Shown here one piece after another: positions 36,943 to 44,857 of a stretch of DNA of 64,000 nt. Position numbers and translations under genes: made by a program. The notes beneath the pieces were generated by a model. It saw nothing but the letters and a program-made list of their open reading frames with translations. It had not been told where the DNA came from and made no database searches. The stretch's first letter is position 1; each line of letters starts with the position of its first letter. The stretch covers positions 310,001 to 374,000 of the forward strand of contig NZ_CANLBS010000005.1 in the NCBI RefSeq assembly GCF_947488945.1, given 5' to 3'. This stretch comes from an uncultured Streptomyces sp. Lineage in GTDB: Bacteria; Actinomycetota; Actinomycetes; Streptomycetales; Streptomycetaceae.

Positions 36943-37602
36943 ATGGGCCGGGACAGCTGGACCGTCCGGCGGACGAGGCACAAGCCGTGGGGAGCCATCG
37001 CGCTGGTGCTGCTCACCGGGGCGGCGCTGATGCGCAACGGCGCCGACATCTCGCCCGGTCCGCCGCAGCCTGCGGCGGCTGCGGCACTCGACACCGGCCG
37101 GGACGTGACGGTCGGTCCGGTCGAGGGCGAGCCGGTGCAGACGCTTGCCTACGCGCCCGCCGCGCGCATCGGCATCCCCGCCATCGAGGTCGACGCCCCG
37201 ATCGTCGACGTCAACCTCGACGAGCAGGGCTGGATCGCCGCTCCCTCCGCCGAGGACCCGAACCTGGCCGGCTGGTACCAGAACGGCATCTCGCCCGGCC
37301 AGCGCGGCACCGCCGTCGTGGTCGGACACGTCGACAACCTGTCCGGACCCGCCGTCTTCTACGGCCTGGGCTCGTTGGACAAGGGACAGCACGTGGAGGT
37401 GACCCGCTACGACGGTCGGGTCGCCGTGTTCCAGGTCTACGGCGTCGAGGTGTTCGCCAAGAACGACTTCCCCGGCCCCCGCGTCTACGGCGACACCGGC
37501 TACGCCGAACTGCGTGTCATCACCTGCGGCGGCTCGTACACCAAGGCCGGCGGTTACGAGGCGAACGTCGTGGTCTTCGCCCGGCTGGTCGAGACCCGCT
37601 GA
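36943..37602 (+). CDS. Class F-type sortase
   Basis: A 219-aa membrane-anchored transpeptidase. An N-terminal hydrophobic signal-anchor (about 17-33, WGAIALVLLTGAALM) leads to the sortase barrel (about 65-219). Catalytic residues are visible: His129 in VVGHVD, Cys195 in VITCGG and Arg214 in VFARL. Short length, an N-terminal anchor and the ITCGG context fit the actinobacterial class F group. It should join surface proteins to peptidoglycan or pilin-like targets. No LPXTG protein lies nearby, but two flanking secreted proteins share a GGLGGS-TM-RRRR tail. ATG 36943 has AAGGGAG at 5 nt; a terminator with a 12-bp stem follows. Confidence 0.9.
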   Translation: MGRDSWTVRRTRHKPWGAIALVLLTGAALMRNGADISPGPPQPAAAAALDTGRDVTVGPVEGEPVQTLAYAPAARIGIPAIEVDAPIVDVNLDEQGWIAAPSAEDPNLAGWYQNGISPGQRGTAVVVGHVDNLSGPAVFYGLGSLDKGQHVEVTRYDGRVAVFQVYGVEVFAKNDFPGPRVYGDTGYAELRVITCGGSYTKAGGYEANVVVFARLVETR

Positions 37603-37613
37603 GGGTGCCGCGA

Positions 37614-37654
37614 GCCGGGACCGCGCCGGGCCGTCAACCCGACGCGGTCCCGGC
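37614..37654. terminator. Terminator after sortase gene
   Basis: A perfect 12-bp stem, GCCGGGACCGCG (37614-37625) with its complement (37643-37654), lies 12 bp past the sortase stop, facing the convergent deacetylase gene. Confidence 0.8.
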
Positions 37655-37722
37655 GGGTTCACGGCAGGCCATCCCCCGCCGGGCGCCGGGCGCCGGCGTG
37701 GGACGGCCTGCCCGGATGCCTC

Positions 37723-38588
37723 TCAGACGCGGTACGGCACGGTGATCCGGTACCCCTCCCCGAGCAGCCACGGCAGATAGCGGCGCAGCGCCGCCACCGT
37801 CTGGGTCCGGACCCCGCCCGCGTCGTGCGAGAGGACGACGACTCCGGGGGCCGCGCCCGCCTTGACCCGGCGGACGATGGTGGAGGTGCCGGGGGTCTCC
37901 CAGTCCAGGGAGTCGACGGTCCAGGCCATCGGCTCCATGCCCATCTCGGCGCCGAGTTCGAATGCGTTGCGGTTCCAGGCGCCGTACGGGGCCCGGTACC
38001 AGCGGGGCGCGTCGCCGACGATCTCCTCGATGACGTCGCTGGTGCGGCCCATCTCGTCGCGGACGCCCGCCCGGCTGAGGCCGGTCATCAGCGGGTGGGT
38101 CCAGGAGTGGTTGCCGATGACGTGACCGTCGTCGGCGATGGCGTGCACCAGGTCGCGGTGGGCGTCCGCCATCTCGCCGCAGAGGAAGAACATGGCGTGC
38201 ACGCCGTAGGTGCGCAGCGTGGCGAGGATGTCCGGGGTGTAGGCCGGGTCGGGGCCGTCGTCGAAGGTGAGGACCATCGACCGGCCGAGTTGCGGCAGCG
38301 CCTCGAACGGGCGGGTGCGGACGGGCGGCCGGGCGGGCCGGACGCGGGCCGGGGTGTGCGCGGTCATCGGCTCCAGCCGGTAGGCGGAGGACCGGTTGGC
38401 CCGTCCGGACGGGGGCCGGCCGCCGCGGCCGGCACGGGCGCCGCGCGACCGGGCCCGGGGGCGGGGGCGGGAGTCGCGGCGGGGTCCGCGGCGATCAGAT
38501 GCACGGTGGCCACCGCTCCGAGCCCGGCTGCGAGCCGCAGCAGGGCGCGGCGGCCGGGCGGGGTCTGGTCCCACTGGTCACGTCTCAT
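37723..38588 (-). CDS. Polysaccharide deacetylase (NodB family) with apparent frameshift
   Basis: A NodB-type deacetylase expected to act on cell-wall or extracellular glycans. The catalytic part is intact: TFDDGPD (metal Asp), HVIGNHSWTHP (His-x3-His), RAPYGAWN, WTVDSLDW and VVLSHDAG. The only in-frame start for this part is ATG 38367, giving 214 aa without a signal peptide. In the next frame, ATG 38588 begins a typical signal region (ALLRLAAGLGAVATVHLIA) that runs to a TGA at 38364. RANRSSAYRLEPM, just upstream of 38367 in the catalytic frame, looks like genuine protein. One extra C in the C5 run opposite 38411-38415 would fuse both parts. It is either a natural frameshift or an assembly error. 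Confidence 0.75.
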
Positions 38589-38750
38589 GGCCAACTGCTC
38601 GCACACCGGTGCGGATACGCGCGTCCGCGACACTTCACGCGGGGGGAGGTGCACCCGTTGGAAGCACCGCGTACGCCCTGATCGGAGGAGCCCCGGGCCC
38701 CTCGGACGCCCCGGCGGACCGCCGGCGCGCGGACCGGTACCCTTCGAGCC

Positions 38751-39212
38751 GTGACAGAGCAGCAGCGCCATCAGTTCGAACGGGGCACGGACGGTCCCAA
38801 GGTGATCGTCGCGGGCATGGACGGGTCGGACACGTCCATGCGCGCCGCGGCGTACGCGGCCGGGCTCGCCCGTCGGCAGAACGCCCTGCTGGCGCTGGTG
38901 TACGTGCAGCCGGTGATGGCGGCCGGGGCGGCGCTCGGAGCACCCGTGGGCGACGCCACCGCGGGGGTCGCGGAGAGCCTGATCGAGGAGATCAGGACCT
39001 CGACCGAGCGGATGAAGGACACCTGGGACGTGCGCTGGGAGTTCCACACCTTCCGCGGCGACCCGTACAACGGGCTGGTCGCCGCCGCCGAGGAACTGAA
39101 GGCCGACGCGGTGGTGGTGGGTTCGTCCGAGTCGGCCGGGCACCGGTTCGTGGGATCGGTCGCGGTGCGGCTGGTGAAGGCGGGGCGCTGGCCGGTGACG
39201 GTGGTGCCGTAA
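38751..39212 (+). CDS. Universal stress protein (UspA family)
   Basis: A 153-aa single-domain universal stress protein. The N-terminal strand VIVAGMDGSDTSMRAAAYAAGLA and the C-terminal ADAVVVGSSESAGHRFVGSVAVRL are the nucleotide-binding halves of the fold; the terminal WPVTVVP is typical. The G-x2-G-x9-G-S ATP motif is only partly matched, so ATP binding is uncertain. The start is GTG 38751, with a TACCCT -10-like hexamer 7-8 nt upstream and no ribosome-binding site, indicating leaderless expression. It is a monocistronic stress gene in appearance. Confidence 0.85.
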   Translation: MTEQQRHQFERGTDGPKVIVAGMDGSDTSMRAAAYAAGLARRQNALLALVYVQPVMAAGAALGAPVGDATAGVAESLIEEIRTSTERMKDTWDVRWEFHTFRGDPYNGLVAAAEELKADAVVVGSSESAGHRFVGSVAVRLVKAGRWPVTVVP

Positions 39213-39563
39213 CCGCTCCCGGTCCCGGCCTCACTCCCCCATGACCAGTCCGTTGGCCGCGGCGCCCCGGCCGAGGACGAGGCGGGCCACGCGGTCGCGC
39301 ACCGCGCTCAGGGGCGGTGGGGGGCCCGTACGACTGCAGCCATCGGCCCGGCACGGAGTCCAGGAAGGCAGCCGTCCGGGTCCCCGGTCCGGCCCCGCGG
39401 TCCGCGTTCCCGCGGCGGGCCCGACCGTTCGCCGCACCGCTCGTCGCCCGGTGCGACCGCTCGTCGCACGCCGAGGTCCGCGGCCTGTCGCCGCCCCCGC
39501 CGATGCGCTCGGATACGCAGGCGGCAACGGGGCCGCCGAGTCCTGCGGGAGGGGACGTTCACG
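39213..39563. other. Intergenic region before ECF sigma gene
   Basis: About 350 bp. On the minus strand a 23-codon protein-like tail (VRDRVARLVLGRGAAANGLVMGE) ends at 39231, but no start or longer domain can be tied to it, so it may be a gene remnant. A direct repeat ACCGCTCGTCGC occurs twice near 39436-39463. Otherwise nothing recognisable. Confidence 0.4.
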
Positions 39564-40118
39564 ATGACCACGAGGACCACCGACGAACGGGCCGTCGCGG
39601 AGCTGCTGCGGGAGCACGGACCCGCGCTCTTCACCTTCCTGCTCTGCCTCACCTTCGGCGACCGCCAGCGCGCCGAGGACCTGGTGCAGGAGACGCTGGT
39701 ACGGGCGTGGCAGCACCCGGAGGCGTTCGAGGCGCCGTACGCCTCGATGCGCCCGTGGCTGTTCACCGTGGCGCGCAGGCTGGCCATCGACGCGCACCGT
39801 GCGCGCCTGGCCCGGCCCGCAGAGGTGAGCGAGCTCGTGCTGGACGGCGCCCCCGCCCCGCACGACACGGCGGACTCGGCCGTCCGCAGCCTCGACGTGC
39901 GCGCCGCGCTGCGGACCCTGAGCCCGGAGCACCGGGCGGTCCTGGGGCACATCTACTTCCGGGGGCTGAGCGTGGGCGAGACGGCCGAGGTGCTCGGCAT
40001 ACCGGCGGGCACCGTGAAGTCCCGTTCGTACTACGCGCTGCGGCAGCTCGGCCTGATGCTGCCCGCCTACGGCAGCGGCTCCTCCTCGCGCACCGGTTCC
40101 GGCAGCGCGGCGGCCTGA
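39564..40118 (+). CDS. ECF-type RNA polymerase sigma factor
   Basis: A 184-aa extracytoplasmic-function sigma factor. Region 2 spans about residues 8-80 (FTFLLCLTFGDRQRAEDLVQETLVRAWQHPE, then MRPWLFTVARRLAIDAHRA). Region 4 spans about 105-160 (LRTLSPEHRAVLGHIYFRGLSVGETAEVLGIPAGTVKSR in sequence). A Ser/Gly-rich tail of about 15 residues follows. ATG 39564 has GGGAGGGG upstream. ECF factors usually sit beside an anti-sigma gene. Here the only candidate is a damaged zinc-finger-like frame on the opposite strand at 40119-40265. How activity is controlled is therefore unclear. Confidence 0.9.
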   Translation: MTTRTTDERAVAELLREHGPALFTFLLCLTFGDRQRAEDLVQETLVRAWQHPEAFEAPYASMRPWLFTVARRLAIDAHRARLARPAEVSELVLDGAPAPHDTADSAVRSLDVRAALRTLSPEHRAVLGHIYFRGLSVGETAEVLGIPAGTVKSRSYYALRQLGLMLPAYGSGSSSRTGSGSAAA

Positions 40119-40265
40119 GCGACCTTCCGCGCGGGTGGCGGCGCGTCCCACGCGGCCGGCCGGGTGCCCGGTGACCTCGCGGGGATCGTCGGGCGGCAGC
40201 GCGCCGAGCACGTGGGCGGCGAGCAGCCGGTGCGCGTGGGGCTGACGGGACGGTCCTGCCGGCAT
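40119..40265 (-). pseudogene. Possible remnant of zinc-finger anti-sigma factor
   Basis: The minus-strand frame from ATG 40265 has a good GGGGGAG ribosome-binding site. It encodes HAHRLLAAHVLGALPPDD, very like the N-terminus of zf-HC2 anti-sigma factors. The zinc motif position reads H-x3-R-x2-R instead of H-x3-C-x2-C, both Arg codons being CGC, one transition from TGC. After about 49 codons the frame runs antisense into the sigma gene. Probably a decayed anti-sigma gene; chance resemblance is possible. Confidence 0.35.
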
Positions 40266-40381
40266 CGCTCCCCCGTCTCCCGGTGGATCCCGCCCTTCTG
40301 CCCACGCGGGCCGCCGCGCCCCGGTTCAATGCAACCTGAAGCCGCGGGACGGTCCCCGGCGGGATGCGGGACGGGAGACGG

Positions 40382-40879
40382 ATGGGCCCGGAACACGACG
40401 AGGGCGCGGGCGAGGGCCGGCTGCGGGTGCCGATGGCCTGGCTGTGCGCCGAGTACGCCGCCGACCGGCTGCTGCGGACCGGTGACCTGATGGAGCCGAC
40501 CACGCTCGAATTCCGGGCCGGGCGGGACGCGTTGGCGCTGACCCTGTTCCTCTGCGGGGGGACGGGCGCGCCGGCCGCGCTGCCGCCGGCCCGGGTGGAC
40601 GAGTTGCGCCTGCTCACCGCCAGCGGGACGCCGTGGCGCCGGTGGGTGGCCGGCCGTCTGGCCGAGCGGGAGCTGCGCGAGCCCGGCGATCCGGGGCTGG
40701 TGCTGGCGCGGACGGCGTGGCGCTGGCTGGAGGAGACCGAACTGCTGGCGACGGACCTGGAGGCGCTCGGCTCCGGCCTGCGGGAGAACGCGCCGGGCGG
40801 GGACGGCGGGCCGCAGGTGTGGACCCCGGCGTGGCAGCTCGGGCTGCCGCTCGGGCACCTCGCCATGCAGCTGTACTGA
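40382..40879 (+). CDS. Hypothetical protein downstream of ECF sigma gene
   Basis: A 165-aa soluble protein of unknown function, not recognised. It is helical and acidic, with VPMAWLCAEYAADRLLRTGDLM, LALTLFLCGG, a Trp-rich WRWLEETELLATDLEAL segment and a C-terminal WQLGLPLGHLAMQLY. No signal, zinc motif or transmembrane helix supports an anti-sigma role. ATG 40382 has GGGAG at 5 nt; ATG 40364 is an in-frame alternative without one. Codon bias indicates a real gene. It converges with the sensor kinase gene. Confidence 0.6.
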   Translation: MGPEHDEGAGEGRLRVPMAWLCAEYAADRLLRTGDLMEPTTLEFRAGRDALALTLFLCGGTGAPAALPPARVDELRLLTASGTPWRRWVAGRLAERELREPGDPGLVLARTAWRWLEETELLATDLEALGSGLRENAPGGDGGPQVWTPAWQLGLPLGHLAMQLY

Positions 40880-40909
40880 CACCGGCCGCGCCCCCGGATC
40901 CGGCGCGTT

Positions 40910-42100
40910 TCAGGAACCGTGCACGCCCGCCCGGTACTTGGGGAGCCGGAGGGTGATCCGCATCCCCGCTCCGACGGCGGTCTCGATGACGAGCCCGTAT
41001 TCGTCGCCGTAGACCTGGCGCAACCGTTCGTCGACGTTGAGCAGTCCGACGCCGGTCGAGGCGTCACCCTCGCCGCGCAGGATGCGGCGCAGGCGTTCGG
41101 GGTCCATGCCGGTGCCGTCGTCCTCGATCACCACCTCGGCCTCGGAGCCGGCGTCCAGGGCGCTGATGGTGATGCGGCTGCGTTCCACCGCGCCTTCCAG
41201 GCCGTGCTTGACGGCGTTCTCCACCAGCGGCTGGAGGCAGAGGAACGGCAGTGCCACGGGGAGCACTTCGGGCGCGACCTGGAGGGTGACCGCGAGGCGG
41301 TCGCCGAACCGGGCCCGGACCAGGGCGAGATACTGGTCGATGGAGTGCAGTTCGTCGGCGAGGGTGGTGAAGTCGCCGTGTTTCCGGAACGAGTAGCGGG
41401 CGAAGTCAGCGAATTCCAGGAGGAGTTCGCGTGCCTGCTCCGGGTCGGTGCGGACGAAGGAGGCGATGGCGGCGAGCGAGTTGAACAGGAAGTGCGGGGA
41501 GATCTGCGCGCGCAGTGCCCTGATCTCGGCCTCGATGAGCTGGGTCCGGGAGCGGTCGAGTTCGGCGAGTTCGAGCTGGACGCAGACCCAGCGCGCCACC
41601 TCGCCGGCGGCCCTGGCGAGCACCGCGGACTCGCGGGGCGCGTAGGCGATCAGCGCGCCCAGCACCCGGTGGTCGACGGTCAGCGGGACGGCGACCGCCC
41701 AGCGCAGCGGGCAGTCCAGGTCGTCGCAGCCGGTGGGGAACGCGGTGTCCCGGCCGCTGTCGAGCAGTCCGCGGACCCGGTCCATCACCTCGGTGCCGTG
41801 GTGCTGTCCGGCCCCGTCCCAGACCAGGACGGACTCCCGGTCGGTGAGGCAGAGCGCGTCGGTGCCCAGGAGGTGGCGCAGCCGACGGGCCGCGCGCCGG
41901 GCGCTCTCCTCGGTGAGTCCGGATCGCAACGGCGGTGCGGCGAGCGAGGCGGTGTGCAGCGTCTCGAACGTGGCGTGCTCGACGGGCGTGCCGACGTCGC
42001 TCGGGCGGACCGCTCCTGCGGTGCGGCGCCCGGCCCAGAACGCGGCGGCGCAGGCGAGCGCGACGAGGACGGCGCCGATGCCGGCGGCGGCCCCGGTCAC
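40910..42100 (-). CDS. LytS-type sensor histidine kinase
   Basis: A 396-aa kinase. One N-terminal transmembrane helix (about 4-23), a GAF-like sensor region (about 60-185, ALCLTDRESVLVWDG) and a His_kinase domain (QISPHFLFNSLAAIASFVR, phosphoacceptor in SPHFLFN) are followed by an HATPase_c domain (LVENAVKHG, EDDGTGMD, STGVGLLNVDERL). This layout belongs to the LytS/YpdA/BtsS group that partners LytTR regulators. GTG 42100 overlaps the symporter stop as GTGA, so sensor and transporter are translated together; the LytTR regulator is upstream in the same run. Sensing of the transported carboxylate is likely but inferred. Confidence 0.9.
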   Translation of the reverse strand: MTGAAAGIGAVLVALACAAAFWAGRRTAGAVRPSDVGTPVEHATFETLHTASLAAPPLRSGLTEESARRAARRLRHLLGTDALCLTDRESVLVWDGAGQHHGTEVMDRVRGLLDSGRDTAFPTGCDDLDCPLRWAVAVPLTVDHRVLGALIAYAPRESAVLARAAGEVARWVCVQLELAELDRSRTQLIEAEIRALRAQISPHFLFNSLAAIASFVRTDPEQARELLLEFADFARYSFRKHGDFTTLADELHSIDQYLALVRARFGDRLAVTLQVAPEVLPVALPFLCLQPLVENAVKHGLEGAVERSRITISALDAGSEAEVVIEDDGTGMDPERLRRILRGEGDASTGVGLLNVDERLRQVYGDEYGLVIETAVGAGMRITLRLPKYRAGVHGS

Positions 42101-43587
42101 CGTTCCCGCCCCGGTGTGAGTGCCTCCGGCAGGTGGAAGCGGGTCATGGTGGCGCTGGTGCCCTGCGGGACGCGGCCCGGCGTGGCGAGCGAGACCAGCA
42201 CCATGGCGAGGAAGCCGACGGGCACGGACCAGACGGCCGGCCAGGCGAGCAGCGCGTGCGGCCAGCCCGGCGGGCGGACGGCGCCGCTGACCGTGATCGC
42301 GACGGCGAGGAACGCGGATCCGCCGCCGAGGAGGAGGCCCGCGACGACGCCGGGCGGGGTGAGCCGCCGCCACCAGATGCCGAGCACCAGCAGCGGACAG
42401 AAGGAGGACGCGGAGACCGCGAACGCCATCCCGACGGCGTCGGCCACCGGCACCCGGCTGACCAGCAGCGATCCGGCGAGCGGCACGGCGATGGCGAGCA
42501 CGGTGGCCGGACGGAAGTAGCGGACGCCCCGCTGCGGCAGGACGTCCTGGGTGATGACCCCGGCGACGGCGACGGTCAGCCCCGAGGCGGTGGAGAGGAA
42601 AGCGGCGAAGGCTCCGCCGGCGATCAGCGCCCCGAGCAGGTCGCCGCCGAGCCCGCCGATCATCCGGGCGGGCAGCAGCAGGACGGCGGCGTCCGCGTCC
42701 CCGCCGTGCCGCAGCTCGGGGGCGTAGATCCGGGCCAGCGCCCCGTACACGGGCGGCAGCAGGTAGAAGACGCCGACGAGGGCGAGCACGGCGACGGTGG
42801 TGCGGCGGGCGTCGCGGCCGTTGGGGCTGGTGTAGAAGCGGACGACGACGTGGGGCAGCCCCATGGTGCCGAGGAAGGTGGCCACGATCAGCCCGTACGT
42901 GGCGTAGAGCGGGTGATCGGCGCGGAAGACGGCCGGCGGGCTGTCGAAGGTGACGCGGGGGCTGCCGTCGCCCTGCCAGGCCAGCACCAGGAAAATGGCC
43001 GGGACGAGCAGCGCGGTCAGCTTCAGCCAGTACTGGAAGACCTGGACGAAGGTGATGGAGCGCATCCCGCCGGCCGCCACCGCGAGCACCACGACGACGG
43101 CCACCAGCACGTCCCCGAGCCAGCCCGGCGCCCCGGTGAGGATCGTCAGCGTGAGGCCCGCGCCCTGGAGCTGGGGCACCAGGTAGAGCCAGCCCGCCCC
43201 GACGACGAACGCACTGACGAGTCTGCGGACCTGCCGCGACTCCAGCCGCCCCTCGGCGAAGTCCGGCAGCGTGTACGCGCCCGACCGTCGCAGCGGCGCG
43301 GCGACGAAGACCAGCAGCACCAGGTATCCGGCGGTGTAGCCGACCGGGTACCAGAGCATGTCCGGGCCGTGCACCAGGACCAGGCCGGCGATGCCGAGGA
43401 AGGAGGCCGCGGAGAGGTATTCGCCGCTGATCGCGGCGGCGTTGAGCCGGGGCCGGACGCTGCGGGAGGCGACGTAGAAGTCGGAGGTCGTACGGGACAT
43501 CCGCAGGCCGAAGCCTCCGACGAGGACGGTGGCGGCGACGACCAGGGCCACCGCGACGACGGAGGCCGGGTGGTCCGGTGCGGTCAC
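42097..43587 (-). CDS. Sodium/solute symporter (SSS family, ActP-like)
   Basis: A 496-aa integral membrane transporter with about 13 transmembrane helices. Family features are DFYVASRSVRPRLNAAAISGEYLSAASFLG in sequence near residues 36-65, GMRSITFVQVFQYWLK, and FYTSPNGRDARRT. It resembles cation/acetate and monocarboxylate symporters such as ActP and MctC. Preceded by DUF485 (YjcH type), the usual partner of ActP, so uptake of acetate, pyruvate or propionate is the best guess. GTG 43587 overlaps the DUF485 stop (GTGA), and its stop overlaps the kinase start. Confidence 0.9.
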   Translation of the reverse strand: MTAPDHPASVVAVALVVAATVLVGGFGLRMSRTTSDFYVASRSVRPRLNAAAISGEYLSAASFLGIAGLVLVHGPDMLWYPVGYTAGYLVLLVFVAAPLRRSGAYTLPDFAEGRLESRQVRRLVSAFVVGAGWLYLVPQLQGAGLTLTILTGAPGWLGDVLVAVVVVLAVAAGGMRSITFVQVFQYWLKLTALLVPAIFLVLAWQGDGSPRVTFDSPPAVFRADHPLYATYGLIVATFLGTMGLPHVVVRFYTSPNGRDARRTTVAVLALVGVFYLLPPVYGALARIYAPELRHGGDADAAVLLLPARMIGGLGGDLLGALIAGGAFAAFLSTASGLTVAVAGVITQDVLPQRGVRYFRPATVLAIAVPLAGSLLVSRVPVADAVGMAFAVSASSFCPLLVLGIWWRRLTPPGVVAGLLLGGGSAFLAVAITVSGAVRPPGWPHALLAWPAVWSVPVGFLAMVLVSLATPGRVPQGTSATMTRFHLPEALTPGRER

Positions 43588-43946
43588 GGCGCCGGCCGCC
43601 CCTCGACGAGGCGGGCGAAGTCGCGCTCGTTGCGCTCGGCGCGGCGCACGTACCACCAGGCGACCAGGGTGAGCGGAGGGTAAGCGGCGAACCCGAGCAC
43701 CGCCCAGACCAGGGCCGCGCTGCGCAGCGCGGCGAACACCAGCGGCAGGGTGCCGGCGACGAGCGCGAGAACGGCGAACGCCGTGATCCCCGCACGGAGC
43801 TGGCTGCGCATGAGGGAGCGTACGTACACGTCGCCGAGCGGGGTCTGCTCGTCGATCTCCGACTGGGTGCGGTAGCGGGGCAGCGGACGCACCCGGCGGG
43901 GCACACCGGTGACGACCTCGCGCCGGGGCGTGGGATCTGCGGACAT
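43584..43946 (-). CDS. DUF485 (YjcH-like) small membrane protein
   Basis: A 120-aa protein with two predicted transmembrane helices (about 57-77 and 84-105) preceded by a conserved polar stretch (EIDEQTPLGDVYVRSLMRSQL). DUF485 proteins accompany ActP-type SSS transporters; their role is unknown. ATG 43946 has no ribosome-binding site but a TAGACT -10-like box about 8 nt upstream, suggesting leaderless initiation. The stop overlaps the symporter GTG by four bases. Confidence 0.85.
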   Translation of the reverse strand: MSADPTPRREVVTGVPRRVRPLPRYRTQSEIDEQTPLGDVYVRSLMRSQLRAGITAFAVLALVAGTLPLVFAALRSAALVWAVLGFAAYPPLTLVAWWYVRRAERNERDFARLVEGRPAP

Positions 43947-44003
43947 GGGCCGCGAGTCTACGGCCTCCCGGACGGCGCTCACGGGGCGCGGCCGGGCCGT
44001 GGG

Positions 44004-44759
44004 TCAGCGGCCCGCCCCGCGCATCAGCAGATCGCGCAGGGCGCGGGAGTGCCGGCGGCTGACGGCCAGCTCGGCGGAGCCGACACGGACGCTCATCGCC
44101 CCTGCGTCGAGGCGGAGTTCGTCGATGCGTCCGAGCTGGACGAGGTGACGGCGGTGGATGCGGACGAACCCACGGGGGCGCCACCGCTCCTCCAGCGAGG
44201 TGAGCGGGACGCGGACCAGGTGGCTGCCTCCGGCGGCGGTGTGCAGCCGGGCGTAGTCACCCTGCGCCTCGGCGTACGCGATGTCGTCCACGGCCACGAA
44301 CCGGACCACGCCGCCGAGTTCGACGGCGATCTGGTCGCCGGAGGTGTCGTGCACGGGGGCGGCCCGGTCGCCCACCTGCTCGGCGGCCCGGCGGACCGCC
44401 TCGGCCAGCCGTTCGCGGCGCACCGGTTTCAGGACGTAGTCCACGGCCTTGAGGTCGAAGGCGTGGACGGCGAAGCCCTCGTGCGCGGTGACGAAGACGA
44501 TGAGCGGCGGGGCGGCGAACCCGGCGAGCAGTTGGGCGACGTCGAGCCCGGTGAGCCCCGCCATGTGGATGTCGAGGAAGACGACGTCGACGGCGGACGG
44601 GTCGTCGGGGCCGGCGTCGACCGCCGCGCCGATGCGGCGCAGCGCCTCGGTGGCCCCGGTGGCCCCCTCCGCGCTGCGGACGCGCGGGTCGGCGCGCAGG
44701 AGGTAGAGGAGTTCCTCCAGGGCGGGTTCTTCGTCGTCGACGGCGAGTACGCGCAGCAT
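44004..44759 (-). CDS. LytTR-type response regulator
   Basis: A 251-aa response regulator. The receiver domain (about 1-125) has acidic VDDEEP, phosphoacceptor Asp in VVFLDIHMAG, VTAHEGFA and lysine in DYVLKPV. A LytTR DNA-binding domain (about 145-250) follows (IAYAEAQGDYARLHT, FVRIHRRHLVQL). It lies upstream of DUF485, the SSS symporter and the LytS-type kinase in one direction, forming a complete sensing-transport module. ATG 44759 is preceded by a TAGACT -10-like box about 8 nt away without a ribosome-binding site, so it appears leaderless. It probably activates the symporter genes 57 bp downstream. Confidence 0.92.
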   Translation of the reverse strand: MLRVLAVDDEEPALEELLYLLRADPRVRSAEGATGATEALRRIGAAVDAGPDDPSAVDVVFLDIHMAGLTGLDVAQLLAGFAAPPLIVFVTAHEGFAVHAFDLKAVDYVLKPVRRERLAEAVRRAAEQVGDRAAPVHDTSGDQIAVELGGVVRFVAVDDIAYAEAQGDYARLHTAAGGSHLVRVPLTSLEERWRPRGFVRIHRRHLVQLGRIDELRLDAGAMSVRVGSAELAVSRRHSRALRDLLMRGAGR

Positions 44760-44857
44760 GAGGCCGGAGTCTAGGGTCTTGCCTCCCGATCGGACCCGCC
44801 GCGGGCCGGACGGGTAGCCGCAGGGCGCTCCGGCGTACGGCGACCGGCCCGGGGGAC

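Noticed and set aside
39231..39302. Short minus-strand protein-like tail as a gene
   Set aside because: Only 23 plausible codons, no start with ribosome-binding site and no recognisable domain; described only within the intergenic entry.
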